Below the pieces are notes generated by a model. The model did no database searches, was not told the DNA's origin, and worked only from the letters and a program-made list of their open reading frames with translations. From positions 1-63,090 of the forward strand of contig CAZFKN010000004.1 in assembly GCA_964519805.1 (NCBI GenBank): a stretch of 63,090 nt of DNA. The letters run 5' to 3'. The position numbers and the translations under genes were made by a program. Positions 31,816 to 38,657 of this stretch are shown in pieces; position 1 is the stretch's first letter; every line of letters begins with the position of its first letter. Origin of the DNA: DASQPE01 sp964519805 (GTDB lineage Bacteria > Gemmatimonadota > Gemmatimonadetes > Gemmatimonadales > GWC2-71-9).

Positions 31816-33771
31816 ATGACCGACCAGCTCGACACGCTGCTCTCCGAGTCCCGTCGCTTCCCGCCGCCACCCGAGTTCGCGGCGCAGGCGCTTGCCAAGG
31901 CCGATCTCTACGAGCGCGCCAAGCGCGACCGGCTCGCCTTCTGGGCTGAGCAGGCGCAGGCGCTCGACTGGCTCGCACCGTGGAACCGCGTCCTCGAATG
32001 GACCCCGCCCCACGCCAAGTGGTTCGTCGGCGGGAAGCTGAATGCGGCGGCCAACTGCCTCGATCGACACCTCGGAGGCCCCCGCCGCAACAAGGCCGCA
32101 ATCATCTGGGAGGGTGAGCCCGGCGATCGGCGCGTGCTCACCTACTGGGACCTTGCGCGCGACGTGTGTCGCTGCGCCAACGCTCTCAAGACGCTCGGAG
32201 TGAAGCGCGGTGACCGCGTGGCGATCTACCTCCCGATGGTCCCGGAGGCCGCGATCGCCATGCTGGCGTGCGCACGGATCGGCGCCATCCACTCCGTGGT
32301 GTTCGGCGGCTTCTCCGCCGAGTCCCTTCGCGATCGGATCAACGACGCCAAGGCGGTTGCCCTCGTCACCGCCGACGGGGGGTACCGCCGTGGCCAGGTG
32401 CTGGCGCTCAAGCGCTTTGCCGACGAGGCCCTGGCGGCGTGCCCCTCGGTGCGCAACGTGATCGTGGTGCGCCGGCGATCCGGCAGCGACGCCGACGAAA
32501 GCTGGGCGACGATGCAGGAGGGGCGCGACCACTGGTGGCACCGTCTGCTCGACGCGGCCTCGAGTGACTCCGAGGCCGAGGCCATGGATGCCGAGGATCC
32601 GTTGTACATCCTTTATACCTCCGGCACCACCGGCAAGCCGAAGGGGATCGTCCATACCACCGGTGGCTATCTCACCCAGGTTGCGGCCACCGCCAAGTAC
32701 GTGTTCGACCTGAAAGACGAGGATGTCTTCTGGTGCACCGCCGACGTCGGCTGGGTGACCGGGCATTCCTACGTGGTGTACGGTCCGCTCGCCAACGGAG
32801 CAACCGTGCTCATGTACGAGGGCGCGCCCGACTGGCCGGAGCGAGACCGGTTCTGGTCCCTCATTGCCCGCTACGGCGTGACGGTGTTCTACACCGCTCC
32901 TACCGCGATTCGCGCGTTCATGAAGTGGGGGACCGCTCATCCGGAGCGCCACGATCTGTCCACGCTCCGCCTTCTCGGCACTGTCGGCGAGCCCATCAAC
33001 CCCGAGGCGTGGATCTGGTATCACGAGCACATTGGCCGCGGGCGCTGCCCGATCGTAGACACGTGGTGGCAGACCGAGACGGGGGGCATCATGATCACGC
33101 CCCTCCCCGGCGTCATCACCACCAAGCCGGGCTCCGCCACCGTGCCCTTTCCCGGCATCTCGGCCGAGTTGGTGGATACGGCCGGTACGCCGGTAGCGCA
33201 GGGTGGCGGATTTCTCACGCTCACCGAACCCTGGCCCGGCATGCTCCGGACCATCTATGGCGACGACGAGCGCTATCGCCAGACGTACTGGACCCGGTTC
33301 CCGGGGCGCTACTTTGCCGGCGACGGCGCCAAGCTCGACGAGCACGGCTACTGGTGGCTCCTCGGCCGCGTGGACGACGTGCTGAACGTGGCTGGACACC
33401 GCATCGGCACCATGGAGGTGGAGAGCGCACTCGTGGATCACCCCGCCGTGGCCGAGGCCGCTGTGGTAGGCAAGGCGCATGAGCTCAAGGGCCACGCCCT
33501 TGCCGCATTCGTGACGCTCAAGGAGGGCAACCGGCCGACGTCCGGCCTCAAGGACGACCTCAAGGAGCACGTGGCAAAGAAGATCGGGGCCATCGCGCGC
33601 CCGGACGACATCCTTTTTTCGGCGGACCTCCCCAAAACCCGCAGTGGGAAGATCATGCGCCGATTGCTCAAGGACATCGCGGAGGGGCGGGCGCTCGGCG
33701 ATACGACGACGCTCGCGGATCCGAATGTCGTGAACCGGCTGAAGGAGATGTATGAAGGGCAGGAAGGATAG
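31816..33771 (+). CDS. acs: Acetyl-CoA synthetase (AMP-forming)
   Basis: The 651-residue enzyme activates acetate to acetyl-AMP and then acetyl-CoA. Motifs are YTSGTTGKPKG (near residue 268), STLRLLGTVGEPINPEAW, VDTWWQTETGG and the hinge segment YFAGDGAKLDEHGYWWLLGR. The C-terminal PKTRSGKIMRRLLKDI carries the lysine (near 612) that is acetylated for control in characterised Acs. The Trp in WWQTETGG indicates preference for short acyl chains. The start at 31816 gives the normal length; a further in-frame ATG lies at 31768. The last sense codon is just before the heptad array. Confidence 0.95.
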   Translation: MTDQLDTLLSESRRFPPPPEFAAQALAKADLYERAKRDRLAFWAEQAQALDWLAPWNRVLEWTPPHAKWFVGGKLNAAANCLDRHLGGPRRNKAAIIWEGEPGDRRVLTYWDLARDVCRCANALKTLGVKRGDRVAIYLPMVPEAAIAMLACARIGAIHSVVFGGFSAESLRDRINDAKAVALVTADGGYRRGQVLALKRFADEALAACPSVRNVIVVRRRSGSDADESWATMQEGRDHWWHRLLDAASSDSEAEAMDAEDPLYILYTSGTTGKPKGIVHTTGGYLTQVAATAKYVFDLKDEDVFWCTADVGWVTGHSYVVYGPLANGATVLMYEGAPDWPERDRFWSLIARYGVTVFYTAPTAIRAFMKWGTAHPERHDLSTLRLLGTVGEPINPEAWIWYHEHIGRGRCPIVDTWWQTETGGIMITPLPGVITTKPGSATVPFPGISAELVDTAGTPVAQGGGFLTLTEPWPGMLRTIYGDDERYRQTYWTRFPGRYFAGDGAKLDEHGYWWLLGRVDDVLNVAGHRIGTMEVESALVDHPAVAEAAVVGKAHELKGHALAAFVTLKEGNRPTSGLKDDLKEHVAKKIGAIARPDDILFSADLPKTRSGKIMRRLLKDIAEGRALGDTTTLADPNVVNRLKEMYEGQEG

Positions 33772-33774
33772 GAG

Positions 33775-33802
33775 CCGTTAGCTAATGGCTAATGGCTACA
33801 AC
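33775..33802. repeat. Heptad tandem array at the acs / kup convergent junction
   Basis: Units CCGTTAG, CTAATGG, CTAATGG and CTACAAC occupy 33775-33802 and fill almost the whole 24-base gap, running into the 3' end of kup. TAG at 33779 and TAA at 33783 and 33790 provide plus-strand stops in all three frames. kup stops (TAG on the minus strand) at 33796-33798 inside the last unit. acs itself stops at 33769-33771, just before the array. Confidence 0.75.
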
Positions 33803-35703
33803 TGAATCTGTGCCCCCAGTTCCACGACCCTATTCGGCGGCAGCCCGAAGAACGACGCGGCCGACTGCGCGTTGCGGGTCATCACCACGAAGAGCTTCTT
33901 TCGCCACCGCGCCATCTTCCGGCCACCCGAGGCGATGAGCGTCTCCCGGCCCAGATAGAACGTCGTCTGCATGAGATTGATCGTGAGGCCGAGCCCGACC
34001 GGTGGGGGCTGGGTCAGGGCTTTGACGACGGCCGGCACATCCGGAGACTCCATGAACCCGTAGTGCGCGATCACCTGGCAGATACCCTCGCCGAGACCGA
34101 TCGACCGAAGCCGGTCCCGCTCCGCGACCACGGGAATCTCCTTGGTGACGACCGACAGCAGGATGACCCGCTCGTGCAGAACCTGGTTGTGCTTGAGGTG
34201 GTGTAGCAGCACTGGGGGGGCACCGCTCGAGTCTGAGGTCAGGAACACCGCGACGCCGGGCACCCGCGGCGGCTTGCGCCGGGCGATATCCTGCAGGAAC
34301 AGATCCATCGGCAGCGCGTTCTCTCTCATGATCCCGGCCAGGAGCACCCGCCCCTGTTTCCAGGTCGCCATGAGCGTGAATATCCCCAGCGCCACCACAA
34401 TGGGGAACCAGCCTCCGTGCGTGACCTTCACCAGGTTGGCCGCGAAGAAGGTCACGTCCACGACCAAGAACAGTCCGGCCAGCGCGCCCGCCTTCCAGAG
34501 CGGCCAGCGCCAGCGTGCCCGCATGACCTCGTAGTACAGGACCGTGGTGATCGTCATGGTGCCGGTCACGGCGATGCCGTACGCGGCCGCCAGGTTGCTC
34601 GATGACCGGTACGCCAGCACCAGCCCGATGCATGCGACCGCCAGCGCCTGGTTCACTTCGGGGATGTAGACCTGCCCCGCCTCCGTGTGCGACGTGTGCT
34701 TGATGGTGACCCGCGGACAGTAGCCCAGCTGCACCGCCTGCTGTGTGAGTGAGAACGCGCCGGAGATCAGGGCCTGCGACGCGACGATCGCCGCCAGCGT
34801 CGCCACGACGATCATCGGCAGCAGCAAGGGGGTGGGCACGAGCGCGTAGAACGGGTTCCGCGCGGCCGCCGGATCGTGCAGCAGGAGGGCGCCCTGCCCG
34901 AAGTAGTTGAGCAGCAGCGCGGGCAGCACGAGGCCGAACCACGCGATGCGGATCGGGCGCTTGCCGAAATGCCCCATGTCGGCGTACAGCGCCTCGCCGC
35001 CGGTGAAGACCAGGACGACTGCCCCAAGGACCAGGAAGCCGCGCAGCCCGTCTTCCATGAAGAACTTCACGGCGTACCAGGGGTTCAGCGCTCGGATGAC
35101 CGAGGCGTCCAGGAGGATTCCCCGGATGCCCAGGAGCGCGATGCATGCGAACCAGACCAGCGTGATCGGGCCGAAGACGGCCCCAACGCCGGCGGTTCCG
35201 CGCTTCTGGAAGAGGAACAGAGCCAACAGGATCGCGACCGTGATGGGTACGACGAACGGGTCGAAGGCGGGCGCCACCACCTTGAGCCCTTCCATGGCGC
35301 CGAGTACCGAGATCGCCGGGGTGATGACGCCGTCGCCGTAAAGCAGCGCCGCGCCGAACAGGCCGAGCGGAAGGAGGACTCGCCGGATCCGGGTCCGGCC
35401 GGTGATGCCCTTTTGCCGGACGAGCGCCATGAGCGCCAGGATGCCGCCCTCACCCCGGTTGTCCGCCCGCATCACGAGCGAGATGTACTTGAAGGAGACA
35501 ACGAAGTTGAGGGACCAGACGATCAGCGAGAGGATGCCGAGCACGTTGTCGACGGTGGGGGGGAGCCCGTGCTCGCCGGTGAAGCATTCCCGCAGCGCGT
35601 ACAGCGGGCTGGTACCGATGTCGCCGTAGACGACACCCAGCGCCGCCAGCACCAGCCCGGCGAGGACCGGCCCCCGCGCCGGGGCCTTGGCGCCTTGCGA
35701 CAC
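33796..35703 (-). CDS. kup: KUP-family potassium transporter
   Basis: The 635-residue inner-membrane protein imports K+, probably with H+. It has about 12 helices: LAALGVVYGDIGTSPLYALR (signature near residue 20), LSLIVWSLNFVVSFKYISLV, then RADNRGEGGILALMAL and ALLYGDGVITPAISVLGAME. The long soluble C-terminal domain (from residue about 450) has ITR..PP-like GVAVFLTSDSSGAPPVLLHH. The gene is complete and of normal size. It follows the DsbA-like gene with a one-base gap, in the same direction. Confidence 0.94.
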   Translation of the reverse strand: MSQGAKAPARGPVLAGLVLAALGVVYGDIGTSPLYALRECFTGEHGLPPTVDNVLGILSLIVWSLNFVVSFKYISLVMRADNRGEGGILALMALVRQKGITGRTRIRRVLLPLGLFGAALLYGDGVITPAISVLGAMEGLKVVAPAFDPFVVPITVAILLALFLFQKRGTAGVGAVFGPITLVWFACIALLGIRGILLDASVIRALNPWYAVKFFMEDGLRGFLVLGAVVLVFTGGEALYADMGHFGKRPIRIAWFGLVLPALLLNYFGQGALLLHDPAAARNPFYALVPTPLLLPMIVVATLAAIVASQALISGAFSLTQQAVQLGYCPRVTIKHTSHTEAGQVYIPEVNQALAVACIGLVLAYRSSSNLAAAYGIAVTGTMTITTVLYYEVMRARWRWPLWKAGALAGLFLVVDVTFFAANLVKVTHGGWFPIVVALGIFTLMATWKQGRVLLAGIMRENALPMDLFLQDIARRKPPRVPGVAVFLTSDSSGAPPVLLHHLKHNQVLHERVILLSVVTKEIPVVAERDRLRSIGLGEGICQVIAHYGFMESPDVPAVVKALTQPPPVGLGLTINLMQTTFYLGRETLIASGGRKMARWRKKLFVVMTRNAQSAASFFGLPPNRVVELGAQIQL

Positions 35704-35704
35704 G

Positions 35705-36358
35705 TCAGCGGGGCGTCAGCGAATCGACGAGATGCGCGATAGCGTCCGAATCGAGCCGGCCCTGGTAGAGGCGCCCCGCCACCAGTAGCATGGGCGTCGC
35801 GCTCACGCCGACACGCACGCCCTCGTCATAGCTCGCCTGGATGCGACCGGCAAATTTCGCGGCCTTCATGCACGCGTCGTACCGCGCGAGATCCAGACCG
35901 CTTGCCCCCGCGTACTGCCGGAAGATCGGGGCCGCGTCCTGGGATTCGGCCCAGTCCGCCTGGCCTTCATAGATCCTGCGGTGCTGCTCCCAGTACTTGC
36001 CCTGCTCGTCCGCGCACGCGGCCGAATGGGCGGCGACGCGAGAAAATGAATGCTGCTGCAGCGGGAAGTCCCGATACCGCCAGCGGAGGCGGCCGGTGTC
36101 GATCAGCCGCTCCTTGATCGTCGGCATCTGGAGCGTCGAAAATGTTTGGCAGAACGGGCATTGATAGTCCGCGTACTCCGTGATCTCGACCTTGGCGCTG
36201 TCCGAGCCGAGGACGTACCCGTGGAATCCCGCCGTGTCGGCGGGCTGAACGGTCACGTTGGCCGGGACACTGGCCGGCCGAGGACGCGACAGCATCCATC
36301 CCAGTACGCCGACCCCGATCACGGCAACGCCGCTAAGCGCCGTGTAAAACCCTCTCAT
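35705..36358 (-). CDS. Membrane-anchored DsbA/thioredoxin-like oxidoreductase
   Basis: The 217-residue protein has an N-terminal signal anchor (FYTALSGVAVIGVGVLGWML) and a DsbA-family thioredoxin fold. The active site is C-P-F-C in ITEYADYQCPFCQTFSTLQM, and the cis-Pro loop is VSATPMLLVAGRLYQGRLDS near the end. Two further Cys (AACADEQ and YDACMKA) may form a second disulfide. It would oxidise or shuffle disulfides in the periplasm. ATG 36358 overlaps the upstream gene's stop (ATGA), which decides the start over ATG 36379. Confidence 0.85.
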   Translation of the reverse strand: MRGFYTALSGVAVIGVGVLGWMLSRPRPASVPANVTVQPADTAGFHGYVLGSDSAKVEITEYADYQCPFCQTFSTLQMPTIKERLIDTGRLRWRYRDFPLQQHSFSRVAAHSAACADEQGKYWEQHRRIYEGQADWAESQDAAPIFRQYAGASGLDLARYDACMKAAKFAGRIQASYDEGVRVGVSATPMLLVAGRLYQGRLDSDAIAHLVDSLTPR

Positions 36359-36663
36359 GCCGACGGGGGTGCCCGCCATGGCTCGTCGTCCTCCGGTTCC
36401 TCGAGCTTGAACGTGCCCTTCTTTTGCTGGGCTTCCTCGACGATCCGCCGGTTCTCCGCCACCTCCGGCGTGTCGTATGTGCTGCGGACTTCGTAATGGA
36501 ACAGCTCCGACCGGGCGTCGCCCATCAACCGAAGCAGCTCTGGCACCCCGCCCAGGAGCTGCCCACCCCGGTCCAGCTCCTGGATTCGTGCGGCCAGCGC
36601 ACGGAGCAACTCCGCCAGACGCTCCGCCCGACCCTTGTCGTACACCTCGTCGTGCTCCGCCAT
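36355..36663 (-). CDS. Small cytoplasmic protein of unknown function
   Basis: I do not recognise this 102-residue protein. It is charged and helical (ERLAELLRALAARIQELDRG, residues about 13-32, could form a coiled coil), followed by LLRLMGDARSELFHYEVRST, a segment with RRIVEEAQQKKGTFKLEEPE and a Pro/Ser end. No Cys, signal or membrane segment is seen. It is coupled to the DsbA-like gene by an ATGA overlap. A start at GTG 36669 is also possible. Confidence 0.6.
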   Translation of the reverse strand: MAEHDEVYDKGRAERLAELLRALAARIQELDRGGQLLGGVPELLRLMGDARSELFHYEVRSTYDTPEVAENRRIVEEAQQKKGTFKLEEPEDDEPWRAPPSA

Positions 36664-36764
36664 GCCCACCTTGCGATGCCCCGGAGGGAACCGCCCTCAA
36701 GTTCGCGTGGTTTATACCGGTGAATGTAATGCGGGCCGTGCATCGACGGGGGCTTCGAACGTCT

Positions 36765-36793
36765 TTGCACCCGATGGTGCGATCCTGTTATCA
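36765..36793 (+). promoter_or_regulatory. Sigma-70-like promoter of the small gene at 36842
   Basis: TTGCAC (36765-36770) and TTATCA (36788-36793) are separated by exactly 17 bases. A leader of about 40 bases with AAGGAAGG follows before the ATG at 36842. This is one of the clearest promoters in the window. Confidence 0.55.
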
Positions 36794-36841
36794 TTCGCGC
36801 GGCGCGAAAGCGCCCCGACACTCGAACTCCAAGGAAGGTCG

Positions 36842-37126
36842 ATGAGCAAGAAGAAGCCCAGGCGTCTCCCGGCGGCCGCGTCCTCGTTCGATCAGGCCCG
36901 TGACGAGATGTTCAGTCACATCCTCCGGTGCGGCGTCATCGAAGCCCTCCCCGAGCACCAGAAGGAGTGGTTCGACGACACCATGCAGTACCTTACGGAC
37001 CGGTATCCGGACCTGACCAAGGAAGAGGTAGCGAGGCTGCGCACGTTGGGCGAACGGTACTGCCAGCCCGTACAGCGGCGCGCCGAGCCCATCCGTCAGG
37101 AGAGCGCAGGCTCAGTCGCGGTCTGA
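36842..37126 (+). CDS. Small conserved-looking helical protein of unknown function
   Basis: The 94-residue protein has a basic start (SKKKPRRLPAAASSF), then a helical core FDQARDEMFSHILRCGVIEA, WFDDTMQYLTDRYPDLTKEE and VARLRTLGERYCQPVQRRAE. Two cysteines are present. It has a clear ribosome site, promoter and terminator of its own, so it is a separately transcribed gene and probably well expressed. I cannot assign a family; the basic head suggests nucleic-acid or ribosome contact, but that is a guess. Confidence 0.7.
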   Translation: MSKKKPRRLPAAASSFDQARDEMFSHILRCGVIEALPEHQKEWFDDTMQYLTDRYPDLTKEEVARLRTLGERYCQPVQRRAEPIRQESAGSVAV

Positions 37127-37151
37127 CCCACCTGGTCACCGCGTACCCGCT

Positions 37152-37177
37152 CGCCCCGAGGCAACCGCCTCGGGGCG
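37152..37177. terminator. Bidirectional hairpin terminator
   Basis: A perfect 11-base-pair GC stem (37152-37162 with 37167-37177) with the 4-base loop AACC lies between two convergent genes. Its right arm touches the stop codon of the minus-strand gene (37178-37180). The T tract after it is short. Confidence 0.75.
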
Positions 37178-37633
37178 TCAGTGTTTCCGGACCGCCCGGC
37201 GCCAGCGCCAACCAGCCATGAGCCGGATGCCCCCACCCACACCCGCTTCGATCGCCCAGCCGGATCGACCCCCTGGCGCTGCCTCCAGTCCCACCAGCCC
37301 CACGACATATCCCTGGTCCACCGCGCCCACCACGCCGGCGATCCCACCGCCGAGGTAGACGCCTGGGCCTGCCTTCGCCGCCGGGCTCAGCAGAAAGTGG
37401 GCAAGCAACTCCCCGCGCCCTGCCGCCCGGCCATCCGACACACCCAGGCCGGCTGTGACGGCGAGCCGCATGCGTGTCGACGCGCGAACCGCCCCGTAGA
37501 GGCCCCCCGTCACCAAGGCAGGATCGGCCGTGGTGATCAGCGCTTGCCCGCCCGCTTCGAGCGTCGTCTGGGCGGCCGCCGGCCTGGCGCAGACGGCGGC
37601 GAGGACCGTCAGGCTACGCCACGTGGAGGTCAT
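37178..37633 (-). CDS. Small secreted or outer-membrane protein, unknown
   Basis: The 151-residue protein has a signal peptide (SLTVLAAVCARPAAAQ, cleavage after AAAQ or nearby) and Gly-rich alternating strands (LVTGGLYGAVRASTRMRLAV, then TAGLGVSDGRAAG, GVYLGGGIAGVVGAVDQGYV, GWAIEAGVGGGIRLMAGWRW). This looks like a small eight-stranded outer-membrane barrel. The C-terminal residues after WRWRRAVRKH lack the usual terminal Phe. It overlaps the OsmC gene by 20 bases. No function can be named. Confidence 0.6.
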   Translation of the reverse strand: MTSTWRSLTVLAAVCARPAAAQTTLEAGGQALITTADPALVTGGLYGAVRASTRMRLAVTAGLGVSDGRAAGRGELLAHFLLSPAAKAGPGVYLGGGIAGVVGAVDQGYVVGLVGLEAAPGGRSGWAIEAGVGGGIRLMAGWRWRRAVRKH

Positions 37634-38024
37634 ACTCGACCGCGATGTCCGGCGCGAGCGAGTGCACGACCGAGCAGTACTTCTCGAGGGAGAGATCGAT
37701 GGCGCGGCGAGCCTTGGCCTCGTCGAGGCCGGTTCCTCGGACGTGGAATACAAAGCGAATGGATACGAAGCGGCGGGGCACCGACTCGCGCCGCACGCCG
37801 GCGACGTCGATCCGAAGAGATTCGAGTCCGACCTGCATCTTCTCGAGGATCGAGACCACGTCCGCGCCGCTGCATGTGGCCGCGGCCAGGAGCAGCGTGA
37901 GCGTCGGACCCGGTGCCACCGCGTTGTCCGCGTCCACCAGGGAGGTCGGACCACCCGGCTCGCCGCCGCGGAACCGCGTTCCGCCCTCCCACACGACCGC
38001 TACCCGTTTCGTCTCAGCGGTCAC
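37614..38024 (-). CDS. OsmC/Ohr-family protein
   Basis: The 136-residue protein has the two-layer OsmC fold: a start VAVVWEGGTRFRGGEPGGPT, a central helix with the first Cys (LLLAAATCSGADVVSILEKM) and a second Cys in EKYCSVVHSLAPDIAV. In the family the paired Cys reduce organic or fatty-acid peroxides using lipoylated partners. Both Cys are present, so the peroxidase activity is plausible. It is 20 bases downstream of the CDP-alcohol phosphatidyltransferase. Confidence 0.85.
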   Translation of the reverse strand: MTAETKRVAVVWEGGTRFRGGEPGGPTSLVDADNAVAPGPTLTLLLAAATCSGADVVSILEKMQVGLESLRIDVAGVRRESVPRRFVSIRFVFHVRGTGLDEAKARRAIDLSLEKYCSVVHSLAPDIAVEYDLHVA

Positions 38025-38044
38025 GTGGCATCTCCGTCGCCGGA

Positions 38045-38611
38045 TTACTCAGGACCGACCCCGCCCAGCGGCCGCTTCTCCCGCCCCGCGACCCGGGTGT
38101 AGTCCCAGATCGCGTACAGGCCGACGGCCGCGGTCGCCCAGACCAGCTCGTGCAAGAGCGGGGAGTCGAGCAGAAATGCGATCAGCGTAAGGAGCTGGCC
38201 CACCGTGACTGCCTTGCCACCGAGACGGGCGGGAATGGCGGTGGCGCGGCGGGACAGCGCCGTGATTGCGAACGCCACCGTCGCCACGATGTCGCGGAGG
38301 AGCACGCCGACGACCTCGTACCACGCCAGCTGACCCGACAGGGCAACGACCCCAAACGCCGAGGCCATGAAGAGCTTGTCCGCCACCGGATCCAGCACGG
38401 CACCCAGACGCGACGATCCGAATCGCCGCGCGATCGGTCCGTCCAGCAAGTCGGTGGCGGAGGCCACGACCACGATGCTGACCCGCGCCCAGGTATCCGT
38501 GACGAGCGGAAAGAGGATGGCCAGCGGCACCCGGAGAGCCGTCAGCAGGTCGGCTGCGCTCCATTGGCGCCGGGGCTGGGTGTCGGAGCGGGGGAGGCTG
38601 TCTGCCCTCAT
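38045..38611 (-). CDS. CDP-alcohol phosphatidyltransferase
   Basis: The 188-residue membrane enzyme contains the full family signature D-x2-D-G-x2-A-R-x8-G-x3-D-x3-D, read as ATDLLDGPIARRFGSSRLGA followed by VLDPVADK (about residues 53-80). It transfers a phosphatidyl group from CDP-diacylglycerol to an alcohol in phospholipid synthesis; phosphatidylglycerophosphate synthase (PgsA) is the closest guess. ATG 38611 precedes a short hydrophilic leader and the first helix. It lies 46 bases downstream of the M16 peptidase gene. Confidence 0.85.
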   Translation of the reverse strand: MRADSLPRSDTQPRRQWSAADLLTALRVPLAILFPLVTDTWARVSIVVVASATDLLDGPIARRFGSSRLGAVLDPVADKLFMASAFGVVALSGQLAWYEVVGVLLRDIVATVAFAITALSRRATAIPARLGGKAVTVGQLLTLIAFLLDSPLLHELVWATAAVGLYAIWDYTRVAGREKRPLGGVGPE

Positions 38612-38657
38612 GGCCCAAACATACAACGAGGGTCGATGGCGCCGGCGCTCGCCGGCG

